Origin: Nematostella vectensis
Lineage: Eukaryota > Cnidaria > Anthozoa > Actiniaria > Edwardsiidae
NCBI RefSeq assembly: GCF_932526225.1
Contig: NC_064043.1
Location: forward strand, 8,113,501-8,177,500
Direction of reading: 5' to 3'
Length of the DNA: 64,000 nt
Position 1 is the first letter of the stretch; each line of letters starts with the position of its first letter. The notes under the pieces are model-generated. The model saw only the letters and a list, made by a program, of their open reading frames with translations, had not been told where the DNA came from and made no database searches. Of the stretch, positions 47,701 to 59,700 are shown piece after piece. A program made the translations under genes and the position numbers.

Positions 47701-50700
47701 CTCGAGCTCCCTCTTGGTGGGGTGTCTCTGCCCGTGCAGCGTCTTCTGAACTCGCCTCCGCCTCGCGTTTCATCTCCCTAGCGAGCGCTTCTCTACACCT
47801 CCTATTATATTCGGCAACTCTCTTACCAGAAGCGACTTTTATAGGATCTTTCTCCTTAGCGGCACTCTTCTTGGGGGGAGGGTCCTTTGTAATTTGTTCA
47901 ACCTCTTGATTTTCGTCAGACATGATTCTTTACTCACTGAATAAAGAATCTTTAAATCACATCATGCTCAAGAGCTTGCTCAGGTGCGCTCAAGAGCTTG
48001 CTCAGGTGTGCTCAAGAGCTTGCTCAGGTGTGCTCAAGAGCTTGCTTAGGTGTGCTCAAGAGTTTGCTCAGTTGTGCTCAAGAGTTTGCTCAGTTGTGCT
48101 TGAAACTTCTTGAAGTTTGTTGGAAGTCTCCTGTGAAGAAGGTGTTAGTTTAACATGCTTAGCGACCCGAAAGAGGGCACTAGCAAGTGCTACCATCCTT
48201 CCTCCCTTCAATACCAAGAGACCTGCAAAGTTCGACAGTTCGCGTTTAACCAACTCGTCGTTCTGTAAGTCTTTGCTAAGCGCTTCGGTGTCATCTACAG
48301 GAACCACGTAGGAAATGACTTGAGACACCACTTGAAGTGCTGATTCTACTAATCCATCAGTAACTTGCTTGCCTAAGACAGTCTGGTAGCGGACAAAGTA
48401 TTTCTCGACGTCTTTCGCCGAGAGCTTCTTGATATCACCAAGACTCATACCGACACCAAGAAATTCCTTCGTAGTCCCGAGAGATGCAAGAATAGCCAGC
48501 GATTCTCGTTTGACTTCAACATCGTCTTCGAGAGGCTCACCCTTCGAGCTCCCCTTAGACTTAGGCTCCTCTTCCATATAATCCTCAATGCTTGCCATCT
48601 TATTTTGTAAGTAGACCAAGATGTTTTTAAACCACTTCGAGGGGCTAGCCCTAGAGCTCACCGCGTCGCAGGAATCTCTAAATAATTTTGGAATGGATGC
48701 CGTAGACAGAAACAGAGTCTGGAATACTTTTCAGTTTTCAGCAGTTCTACGAACTTTTTACGAGTCTCGACGTCTAAATCACCTCCATAATCTTCAAACA
48801 GTGTTTTGGTGCCAATTTGAGATGGATTATGGAATGTGACCACACAGGCGACGTTATCACGGAAGGGCTTTGCTATGGATGTTAATTGTTGCGTCAATAC
48901 CCACACTGATAATCCTTCGTGTCTCCCTGAGAACGCTAGATTGATAAACTTGTTCGAGCGTTGCTTTAGATCTTTCGATACAGCACAGTCATCCAAAACG
49001 AGTAACGTATTTGTACCAGAAAATAGCACCGCACAATCTGTTAGTAACTCGTTAATCTCATCGGTGTTACTAGCATCCGGCGATAATACCAAGAAACGTT
49101 TATCTCCGTGAGCAAATCTACGATAGGACTTGTTTTTCGCATAAGTCGGACAAATCAACACAATGTATTCAAACACATGCCGGAACGGCCCTCGGAGCTG
49201 TTCCGTGAGGTACTTTGTCTTCCCACAATTAGTAGGTCCTGTGATAATACAATGAAAAGGAACTTTTTCCCGTAATTCTTCCATTCTTTTTGTATTATCA
49301 CACAAGTCCTTTTTAATACATGATTGCTCTCAAATTCGAGTTCATAACCTCCATCAACGCGTCGGCTACTACAAACATGTAGCAGGTGATGTTTCCCGTT
49401 CCTCCAACTTTTCGTTTCATTTCTAGTTTTACTCCGTCCCGCGTGTTGTTCAAGACCAGACCTCCTCCGTGAATGCTGTTATCTGGATGTGCCCTCAAGT
49501 CGACCCACAGAGCAAACTTGTTATTAGCGTAAAAATCCTTTTGCTTAACACCCTCTCTACCGAAACGTTTCTTTACCGACTCCCAGAGGTCCGGCGGTGT
49601 CATCCCCTTGGAGTAGAGACGGTTTGGCATGCCATCCACATTAATGTTGATCGATGTGATACTTGGATTGACAAACTTTTCGGAATCCCTTGCTCCTCCT
49701 GTGTAGCTCTCTGTGAACAGACACAATATCCCTGTCATTGACCTCCTCGGCAGATTAATGTGCTCGTTTATGACACCATCATTAGGTTTGGAGATGGTGA
49801 ACGTTTTGTGGAGAATGACGTTCTCGTAAAAGAATCCTCTACCAACCTGATAAGCCGACAACGCCTCACGAGCTAAGTATTCACTTGAGATGCAAGCATA
49901 TTCCAACTCGAGGTTTGTGATTGTGTACGTTGGAGTCTTGACCGTGTCAGCATAAACAACGACGTCGGAAACTGGGGCTAGAGTAATTTCAAAGATTAGC
50001 GGATGAGGTAACGCCTTTGGATAAAAGACCCCATGCTCGCCGAGAATAGGATGGTCGAGTGGAATGCAGTACTTGGTGTTGTGAACTGCTGCAAGAGCTA
50101 CTTCCTTAGCATCTGATGTCGCTTTGTCACCTGCATTTGTCCTGAGCTTCCTCATGTTTTCAGAGGAGATACCTTGTTTTATTCTATCCTCACGATCTTC
50201 AGCTTGTAAGTATAAGTCGTGATAGGTTTGGAAGAGATCGTATCTTTGAGTATCCTGTAGTGTTTCTCCACCGAAGAGAATCTTGAGCCTTGACACTAGG
50301 TTTCGACCAACGTTGTTGACGAGAGTATTATTCGCGTGTCCTGTGACGTTTAAGTCAAATAGTAAGGATACACTACCTGGAACAATCACTACATTTTCAG
50401 CAAGTTTTGGAATATTTATATAGAGGGTTTCTCCAGGACTTACCGATGAGGGATTGAATGTAATCCGATTCAGCGACGATTCCGCTTTCAGGCCGAAGGG
50501 TTCCCGTGGGATCCTGTTTGGGTTAATTTTTTCTGATATCGCTTGTGCCATCTTTTATTTTAAGAAAAGAGAGATAATCTTTAAATGAGTAACGAAAGCA
50601 GGTTATCAAAAATATACTATTCCACCGATGGATACTGGAAAGGGTATTCAGCTATTTCTAAGTTAGCTAGTGTCGCTAAAGTCAGTGAAGCCGAGGCTAA

Positions 50701-53700
50701 GAGGTGGCTTGAAAAACAGGCGTTGTGGCAGATCTACCTCCCAGCCCCAAGGTATGTCCCCAGACCGCATTGGACTGTGAATAAACCTAATCAGATTCAC
50801 CAAGCCGATCTGTTGTTTATGCCCCACGATAACGTAGGCAGAAAAACCTACCGTTACGCGTTGGTTGTGATTGATATTGCCTCGAGATATAAAGATGCAG
50901 AAGCACTGACTACCAAGGATTCGAGTGGAATTGCTAAAGGGTTTGAAAAGATATACTCCAGAAAACTTAAATGGCCTCATACGGTGATTGTCGACCCGGG
51001 GACAGAATTTAGGGGAGAGGTAACGAAGATTATGAAAAAGAAGGGTGTCACCATCCAGCGAAGCGAAGCTGGGAACCATCGCGCACAGGCTTTTGTCGAA
51101 CGCGCCAATAGAACACTGGCGGAGAGGTTGTTTTCTCATCAGTATGCTCAAGAAATGATTAGCGATGATCGGTCCAGAGTTTGGGTGAAACGATTGCCAG
51201 ATGTTTTGAAAACTCTGAATAGTCAACCCATAAGAATTACTGGCAAAGAGCCTGCAAAATCTATTGGTTTGAAAGAGGTTGATATTGACCCTCCAACGTA
51301 TAAGCGGCCTGTTGGACTTGATGAAGTTAGACTACCACCAGGGGTTAGAGTTAGATATCTATTAGCTCCTGGAGAAGAGGAAGGAGGTGAACGCAGACGA
51401 GCCACAGATCCTATTTGGAGTCTAAAAGTGTTTGATCTATCACGCAGTGTTGTTTCAGTTGGACAGCCTGTGTTGTACTACCTCTCCGAAGGCGCTCCAA
51501 GGAGGTCGTTCGTTAGGGAAGAACTTCAAGTCGTCCCTGAAGATACTGAGCCACCACCTAATAGCGTTCTGAAATGACCGTGAGCGAAGGTGTGAATACC
51601 ATCATCACAGATGACCCGTTTATCATCCTCATGAGATAGAGCGACCTTGTTCACCGTTTCAGTGTAAACATCATGCTTATGACTTCTGATGACATTCATA
51701 AGTCTCATCTGAGGTTTCTTACCAAATAAGCAATCCTTGTAGTCATCGAAACCGATGCTCTTCTTGACGACTGCTCTCTTGACGCCCTTGCATTTCTTTT
51801 CTTCTTCACCTTCATCCATCTTGTACGAGTAAAGTTTGGCCCTCAGTCCTACAAATTCTGTGATTTGTTGGCCCCCAGCCTCATCTTTAAACATTCCGAT
51901 GACTTTCTTGTTCACACCCACCTCAATACCAGATGGGTGACCCTTCGGAAAGTTGCTGGTGTCGAACATGGACCTCACATCCCCGCTGATGTCCTTGTAA
52001 AAGTCTTTCGTCTCGATCTCATACATCAGGCTGTCAGTATCAGTGAATAAGAGCTTTGCATCCTCACCGTACTTGGGCTTGACGAAGTTGTAGTGGAAAT
52101 CGTACATGAGCGTCTTACTCAGGTCCAGAATGGACATGCCCAAGTAGACAGGCTTGTTGAAGATCAGCTTTGTCTTCTTCATGTGGATGGCGGCTAGATT
52201 CTCGCAAAAGATGGTGCGATGTTGATAGTTCGGCTTTGATATGAGCTTCTTGGCCTGCTTCTCGTCCGTCACCAACCGAATGTCCACCCTGTTCCTAATG
52301 TTCTCCATAGTCTTACCAAAGACGGAGTTGTTCATTAACTTGAAAAAATCTTTCTCAAAATCGTTTGTCGCCTTGGCTCTCAGATCGGTGTTCAAGTCAA
52401 TGTAGGGCTCCAGCCAAGCAGACTCCTCAAAAGTGACACCCCTGTGAATCTTGGTGACTTTTAGCCCAAAACTCACATAAAGTCTCAGAGTCTCATGGTG
52501 GATAACGTACTTTGTCTTGTCGTTAAGGTTTGGGACCAACTTGTCCACATTGCCTAGCCCGATAGATTCCGGGGCTAGTGGGTAATCGTTGTGTAAGTCA
52601 TGTAGGTGGTGAGGGTACTCCAAGTCAACCTCCAGAATGCATGGGCGGTCTCTCCAACCTGACAGCTCTTGGTCACCCATCCACCTGAAACCGTGAGTCG
52701 GTAAAGGGTTGCTCATCGCCCAGCCATACAAATTGTTAGCATCAAGGTAGGTGATATATTTTGTGGGTAGGTCAGGGTCATACTCCTTCATGTAAGGGTT
52801 ATTTGCCTCCCCATGTCTGTTGCTTATCATGGAGACACCCCCACGGATGCCCTTCTCAATCATGAGCAACATGTCATAGTCCGTCAGAAGCTCTAGCCTC
52901 ACCTTGGTGGTCTTCAACGCTGCATCCCAAGCCAACCCTGGCGCTGTGTAGTACCAAGCGGGGTCCAGACCGTAATTCTTGAGACAAACGTCCCTAAAGT
53001 TCTCGAAAACGTCAGCTAAAAGCAACACATCCGACTCTAGGTACAGATTGTGGTAATCCCTCATGGTCCCCATCCCAAAGACCTCCCACACTCTCCGCAC
53101 GTGCAGGTGATCCTCCTCCGATATGTCGGTGTCGTTGAGTTTGGAGTGGAATGCCTCTCTCTGTGGGAGCTGTGTTGCGTCGAGCTTGCTAAAGCCGTCG
53201 AACCAGTCGTAAGGGAAAACACCCTTCCTCAACAACAGCTGGAGCTCCTCCCCCTCATAGTACTCCGCCAGGTTTTTGAAGCACTCCCTTGACATATTAC
53301 CCACTAGACTGTCGAGACTGGCCGACATAAACCTGAAACTGTCGATAAATCTGATATCACGTTTAACATCAATCTTGTTGCCCTCCTTGTTCGTGAAACT
53401 GTCGACTACAATCTGTTTTGTGAAAGAAATATACTTTTCCTCGTTATTAGGTATACAGTTTATTTTACCTTCCGATGTACCAAGGTTCTTGATAAATAGA
53501 TGGCTGTCGTACCCAGACAGATTGTGAAAGATAACAGGAAAGAACTTTGGAATTTTGTGATCTAAGTTGCATGCGTTGTGAGCAGCACCTCTGTACTCTC
53601 CGGTGAGGTGGCAATGGTCCAAAACCTTGTCTCCCCCTAATTCACCCTCACAGATGTGACAGTGAGTGGCGTCGTTATAGGCGATTTTGTCCTTCGGAGT

Positions 53701-56700
53701 CATTTTCACCTTCTTAGGGAACCTGAACTTATCGTAAATTTTCTTAATGTCTGACTCCAAAGACTCTACGAAAAGCTGTGGGATATCTTCGTCTGGAGAT
53801 TCAGCTGTGTATCGTACAAGCTCGGGTGGGGATATATCTCCGTCGAAACACTTGATGAGATAGCAGAAACCAGACGGTTTGTGCTTCTGGTATTGCTTAG
53901 TGAAGCTTTTACTCCCATCTGGGGAGCAAGTGTCTATATTCTCTGTGAAGCTCTCAAAGTCGGCATAGACAACAAAGGGGACACGCATTTTTCTGTTGTA
54001 GTTTTTGAATTTAATGTGGGGTAGATTTCCATCCTTATCTATCTTAGGCATCTCTATTCCAACCGCTTCATGATTGCCGCAGCATTCAGAATGTTTTTCT
54101 AATGATTGTTTGCACCGAAACGAGTTCAGACATCTACAGCATAAAAAACGAGTATGATGAAACTCATCAATTTGAGTAGATACTAATCTCATCATATTCT
54201 TTATCCAGCAGTAATGATTCGTCTCATCATCCGAGATGAGAAGTAAGTTGATTGCATTATCTGGATCCTTCTCACTGATTCTCAATGGATATATTTTGGT
54301 TTCGTATCCAAACACATTAACCGTATACTGGTTCTGTTTCTCGAACTTGTCAATCTGTTTTAGTGAGACGGGGAACTCTATCCCTGACCAGTCGAATTTC
54401 TCAGAGTTCTCTATCATTTGTTTACTGAACCTTTGAGGATCTTTCTCCCTAGGATACACAGCAGAGGTTACTGCCCACTTGAAACATTCGTGATCATTCT
54501 CGTTCTTAACATTGATGATCGCCTTCTTAGACGCTAGTTTCGGCGGCAGCGGAATATAGGAAGACCCAGAAAGCGGTTCAAAGGGATCTATGTTGATGTC
54601 AAAGTATTCCACTTGGTCAAACTGCCATCCGGAGCCTTGCTTCTGGAACAGCTCAACTAATCCGAGTAAATAATTTGTCATCGTATCGAACAAATCAGAG
54701 AGATCAGTCGACTCTGTCACAATCTCGGGCTTTTCTGTATGAAAATATCCCAGTTCTTCTTCGATCTGAGCTGTAGCCGGATCCTCTTTTATAAACCCGC
54801 AAGTAAAGATAAACTTCACTTTGATAGGCTTTTTTTGTTGACTGATGAGCTCTAAGACTTTCGGTTTGATTCTGGCGATGAATGTCTTGGGGTCGTAACC
54901 TCTCTGCCCAGCTATTCCGTGGGTTTTAAGATACCCCTTCAACGCCGTCTGTTGTTCCTTGGGTGTGAAGCGATCTTCCGCCTCCTCGTGTAGACGCTTA
55001 ATCCTCTCCTTCAGACGTTTGACCCGTTTATCCGCATCCTCTTTGACGGTCTTTTTGATGGGCTCGGGGACATAAGATAGTATCCAATCCGCAAACTTGT
55101 CTAACTCGCTCTTGATCAAGTTGGCCGCCCTGTTTGCAAAATGCTTGAGTGATTGGACGCGGGAACTCCGTGGGGGTTGGGAGGGTTTTAGAATAGGGAC
55201 ATTAATCTCAGGTATCGGGCCGTCGAGAATACTCTCCGACGTGTTGGATGGGGTAATGCGGGGTGGTCGTGGCAGCCCTTTGACAAGTTTGGGTAAAGGA
55301 ACCCGTCGGGGTGGTGGTGGTGGTGACGTGCTGGTCAGCGCCCCGACGAGCTCGTCTCTCCGCATCCAGTAATATCTTGGGATACCCCGCTCCTTGGCGA
55401 GGGCTTTCAGATCTTTCACCTTCAGGTTCTCCATTTCTATCAAACCAGCCATGTCTTTAAACCACTTTTCAAAAGCTTTTTTTAGATGTGAAGCTGAGAG
55501 GCTAGCCCCCAGGCTCCCCCTAGATGCGACACGTGACAAAGTGATTGACAGGTGGGCTTGGCTATCACGTGACAAAGTGATTGACAGGTTTTTTACAAAA
55601 TGATTGACAGGTGGGCGTGGTCGTCACGTGACAAAGTGATTGACAGGTTTTTTACAAAGTGATTGACAGGTGGGCTTGGCTATCACGTGACAAAGTGATT
55701 GACAGGTGGGCTTGGCTATCACGTGACAAAGTGATTGACAGGTGGGCTTGGTCGTGCAAGAGATCTTTGGCAAACTCGCGCATGCGCAGGTCGCGAGGCT
55801 TGGCGGAGGTGTGCGGAGACTTTTGCGCCATTTTTGGAATGAAATTCGGGATGATCAAAAAGTTGCGCCAGCTGCGCCATTTCCCTACTACTACAGCGCC
55901 TTTTTACGAGCGCGCGCCATTTTGATTTTGAAAGGCACCTCTTTGAAATGAAAGTCCGAAAGTGAAAGTACAGCTCCGCAATACTTTACTATAATTGAAA
56001 AATTGGTTGTTTTCAATTTCTTGCACTTGTCCTAAAACTACACTAGCCTTGCTACATCTAAATTTAAAACAAAAGAAATAGCTGGACTTGAAAGAATTCA
56101 TTCATGACAAACATCGTTACAAAGCAGCTTTGTGGATTCAAATATTCAGTAAGTTATATTACTTATTCACCATATGTGATCATAAAACATTTAAACTAAT
56201 GACATCACATACTCACCATATCTGTGAGTGTGGAAATAGTTTTGATTCAATATCAACCACGATCAAAACTTTACAACACCAGTTTATTGTCAATTCACAA
56301 TTGAATTAAGTTAGTCTATGTTACTTAACTAAAAAAATCCAAGTTAATAACTATTAGTTCCAGCAACACTATTTGCTCACTTACCTGGTACATAGAATCT
56401 GGAGAAGCTTCCATTCATATTAGTTTAGACATATGAGCATATTTTCATTTAATCAAAAAATATTTCAATACTTTTTCCCCAAATAGCAATCACAGGGATT
56501 CTTCACAAGTTCAACTACTCCTCCAGAGATTGGTAATCATGTACAGCAGGAGTTTATAGAATCTAAAACCAATAACCAACAACAAAGTTTTAAATAATAA
56601 CAGCAGTATAAGTCTTTGTTTTGTTGTTGATTAAATACTGGATGCTGGACCATCACCAGACTGTAAGGAAACTGATCTTGGGTACAGTAGTGGTGCAAGC

Positions 56701-59700
56701 CACTAGAATGTAATGAGCCGACTTGTTGGGGACAAGTGACGTCATAAGTACTCTCCAAATCAAGCTAGCTCAAGCAATGGCGTCCGATTTTTGAACGTTT
56801 TATACGGGCTTTATTGTCACTTTTTACAACTATGCTGTTGGAGTTATGAGTTAATTTTTTCACCAAGAGTATATCAAACGATGCTCTTTCTTATGAATTT
56901 AGCGAGAAGGCGTAATATTGATGTGAAATATCACCTATATTGTATTTGTTCATCTTGGCGCTTCTTGAGACCCCCAGAACCTCGAACTGCGGCAGCTCCA
57001 GATCATCGTGTATGTAGATAGCCGAGGTGTTATCTAGGCGCTCATTCCACACGTACAGAACGTCTGTGGACTGATACCCGTCTGAAACACAAATGGTGTC
57101 ATATAATAGTTGAACATTGAGTGTTTGTTTTTATATGTATTAACACAATCGCCCCTGTACCGGCCTTAACCGATGTTCAAATATACAAAGCTAATATATA
57201 AATACAAAAAAAAAACACCATCACATCTACTTAGAAATGAAAAAAACATTTCAGGCTTTCAAGTGAGCATCAAAAACGCGAAATCATAATACAAGTATAA
57301 TATTAACACCAGTTTAACAGTTGTTCTGAATAAGTCTTTGTCTTTTAATAAATGGAAAAATTAGGCATATTGGATAAACTTGTCTAGCTATGCAGAACGA
57401 TCTCATTAAAAAGAGGGGGGAGGGGGGTATAGATATTACATGGAAAATGAATAAAAATGTCGGTCGAGGAGGGAGCTGCTCGCAAACCTTCCCCCCCCCC
57501 CCCTAGGCACACGCCTGCGCATAATAAATGTTAACGTATATTCGGGAGAAGGCTACTTACAGCTTTCTAAGCTGAGACTACAGGATTGGGTGTCATGAGG
57601 AAAGTCTCTCAGATCAAGTCTGCACGATGTGGTGATGGTAAGCCTGTATATAATAATAATGGTGGTTAGTCTGTATAATAAAAGGAGAACACTAGTTAAT
57701 ACAGCTGATGCGCCAAGAGCGCGGCTCTCGCGATTTTCTGTAACAGAATTCACAGGCGCATTGTCGATTCTTATATTTAGGCGAATGAGGTTTATCCCCC
57801 GACCTACAAAAATACACAATCACGCTCGATAAGTTAGCTACCATGCATTGTCATGAGAGTGGGTTTCAAAATCCCGTGCAACACAAAATGTAGTTGTTAA
57901 AATGTAATGTCAAGCCAGAATAAAAGAGAACAAAAGCTAAATAGTTTTTCATGGGTTTTTCATAAAACCACTCTACTTACTGTAGGAGGCGTTTGTTAAC
58001 CGACTGGCGACAAACGGCTTAAAAAGTAACTGACTACCGACAAAACATGAGAAAAACTAGTGACTAGCGACCGAAAAATATTTGTCGACTACCGAAATTT
58101 TACTATTATCGGTATTTTTACTCTTTTCCCTTCCATCGTCAAGCCGCATTGTCACCAGTTTACTTCCGGTCAATAACGTAACAATCTTCGATGATTTTTA
58201 ACGGAAAACGCGAAAAATATTTCAAAATATTGAAAGCAGTGTGTTTATTGAAAGTTTCTTTGAGGATATAATGGATAATTTAGAGCGGATGGCCTGTTTA
58301 ATATCTCGGATTTTGATAGATTCTTTTGTTTTTTAACGGTTGAGGTTTCCGTCGGACCTCTGGAAGTGACAATGCGGCTTTAAATTCGGCCATTTAAGAA
58401 TCTGCTCTATGTATTTCCTGTTGCATCAACTTTTCAGTCAATTATTAACTTATAATTAATTAATTATCAATAATTTATTAATTACTTATCAATCCTAAAT
58501 AATGTTTTTAATCTTGTTTATACGTGAAATCTTAGTACAAAAGCGAATACTATGGCTTAGATTCACCGACTACCGACAAAGACCGATAATTCTTACTGAC
58601 TACCGACAAATTATGGAAACTTTAACTGAATACCTACATGTAGACCCCCACCCAGACCCATACGACTTTTCTGATCATTAGAAAACGAAAAATTATTACC
58701 TAATGCTGTAGAACAAACTCCCGTCCGGTTTAACTTGTAGAAGGTAGTTATCTGTAGTGACATCATGAAAATACGCCTTTTTGGTGGCCAGGAAATAAGT
58801 ACTCGGTACCCATATTTGCTTGTTTATGTCACTGCTTAGCGTAAGCATGGCGCCAGGCGTCTGCGTTTCGAATTGCAATCGCTCGTCCCTCCAGTACTGC
58901 CGAAGGTAGATATCAATTGTGAAGTCCTGTATAACGTTGATGAAAAGACTGGGTTACATTGTAATGGTGAAATCCTGTAAATGATTTAATTGAGGAGGTT
59001 AAATCCTGTGCAAGGATACCAATAAATAAGTCCATACAATTTACGGAGCGTTTCACTATCCGGGCAAAATGGCTTTTAACGTTTCACGAACCGAAAAGTG
59101 GCCTTTGAAATCGTTAAATCACGTTTCATGGACGTCGAAACGATTTTACATTTCTCGTCAATGAAAAATGGTCAAATCTCGTTTCACGAAAATAACCTTT
59201 ACCACCACTGTTTCGGTTGTTGATTTAGTAGTTTAAGTATTTTGATCTGAAAATTATTTTTGTCGAAGGAATTTAAGAAAACCGTCAAAACCGTCAAAAA
59301 AAGCCTGGGCCTTCAGGCGTGTTTACCCGGTGTTTTCTTTTTTTCTTTTTTGCTATGATATCCCTTGGTGGGACGAAGCGAGCGCGCGAGAGAGGGGGAA
59401 GAGGAAGGCCCTACGCCTGTCCAAATGAATCAAGACGGAGACGAGGGACGAGGCGAGCGCGCGAGAGAGGGGGAGAGGAAGGCCCTACGCCTGTCCAAAT
59501 GAATCAAGACGGAGACGAGGGTCGAGGCGAGCGCGCGAGAGAGGGGGGAGAGGAAGGCCCTACGCCTGTCCAAATGAATCAAGACGGAGACGAGGGACGA
59601 GGCGAGCGCGCGAGAGAGGGGGAGAGGAAGGCCCTACGCCTGTCCTGAATCAAGACGGAGACGAGGCAAGCGCGCGAGAGAGGAGGAAGATGAGGGCCCT

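Larger units (their letters stand above)
39559..55892. mobile_element. Polinton/Maverick DNA transposon, apparently complete
   Basis: The element is 16.3 kb, bounded by inverted termini beginning AGTAGTAGGGAAATGGCGC and flanked by TACAGC. It encodes protein-primed PolB, RVE integrase, packaging ATPase, major capsid and penton proteins, which together define Polintons and the related virus-like elements. Accessory genes on the left, plus strand, are a small membrane protein, a TFIIB-like factor, an ankyrin protein and a zinc-repeat protein. The morphogenesis block and PolB are on the minus strand. It sits inside the receptor intron 37348-56934. All frames are intact, and the two inverted repeats differ at only a few positions in the outer ~150 bases, so insertion seems fairly recent. 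Confidence 0.95.

Noticed and set aside
49285-49305. Upstream extension of the packaging ATPase
   Set aside because: It would begin at TTG; the ATG at 49284 sits at the normal distance from the promoter-like motif.
55453-55575. 41-residue N-terminal extension of PolB
   Set aside because: It begins at TTG and translates the terminal inverted repeat; the motif and ATG at 55452 are the better start.
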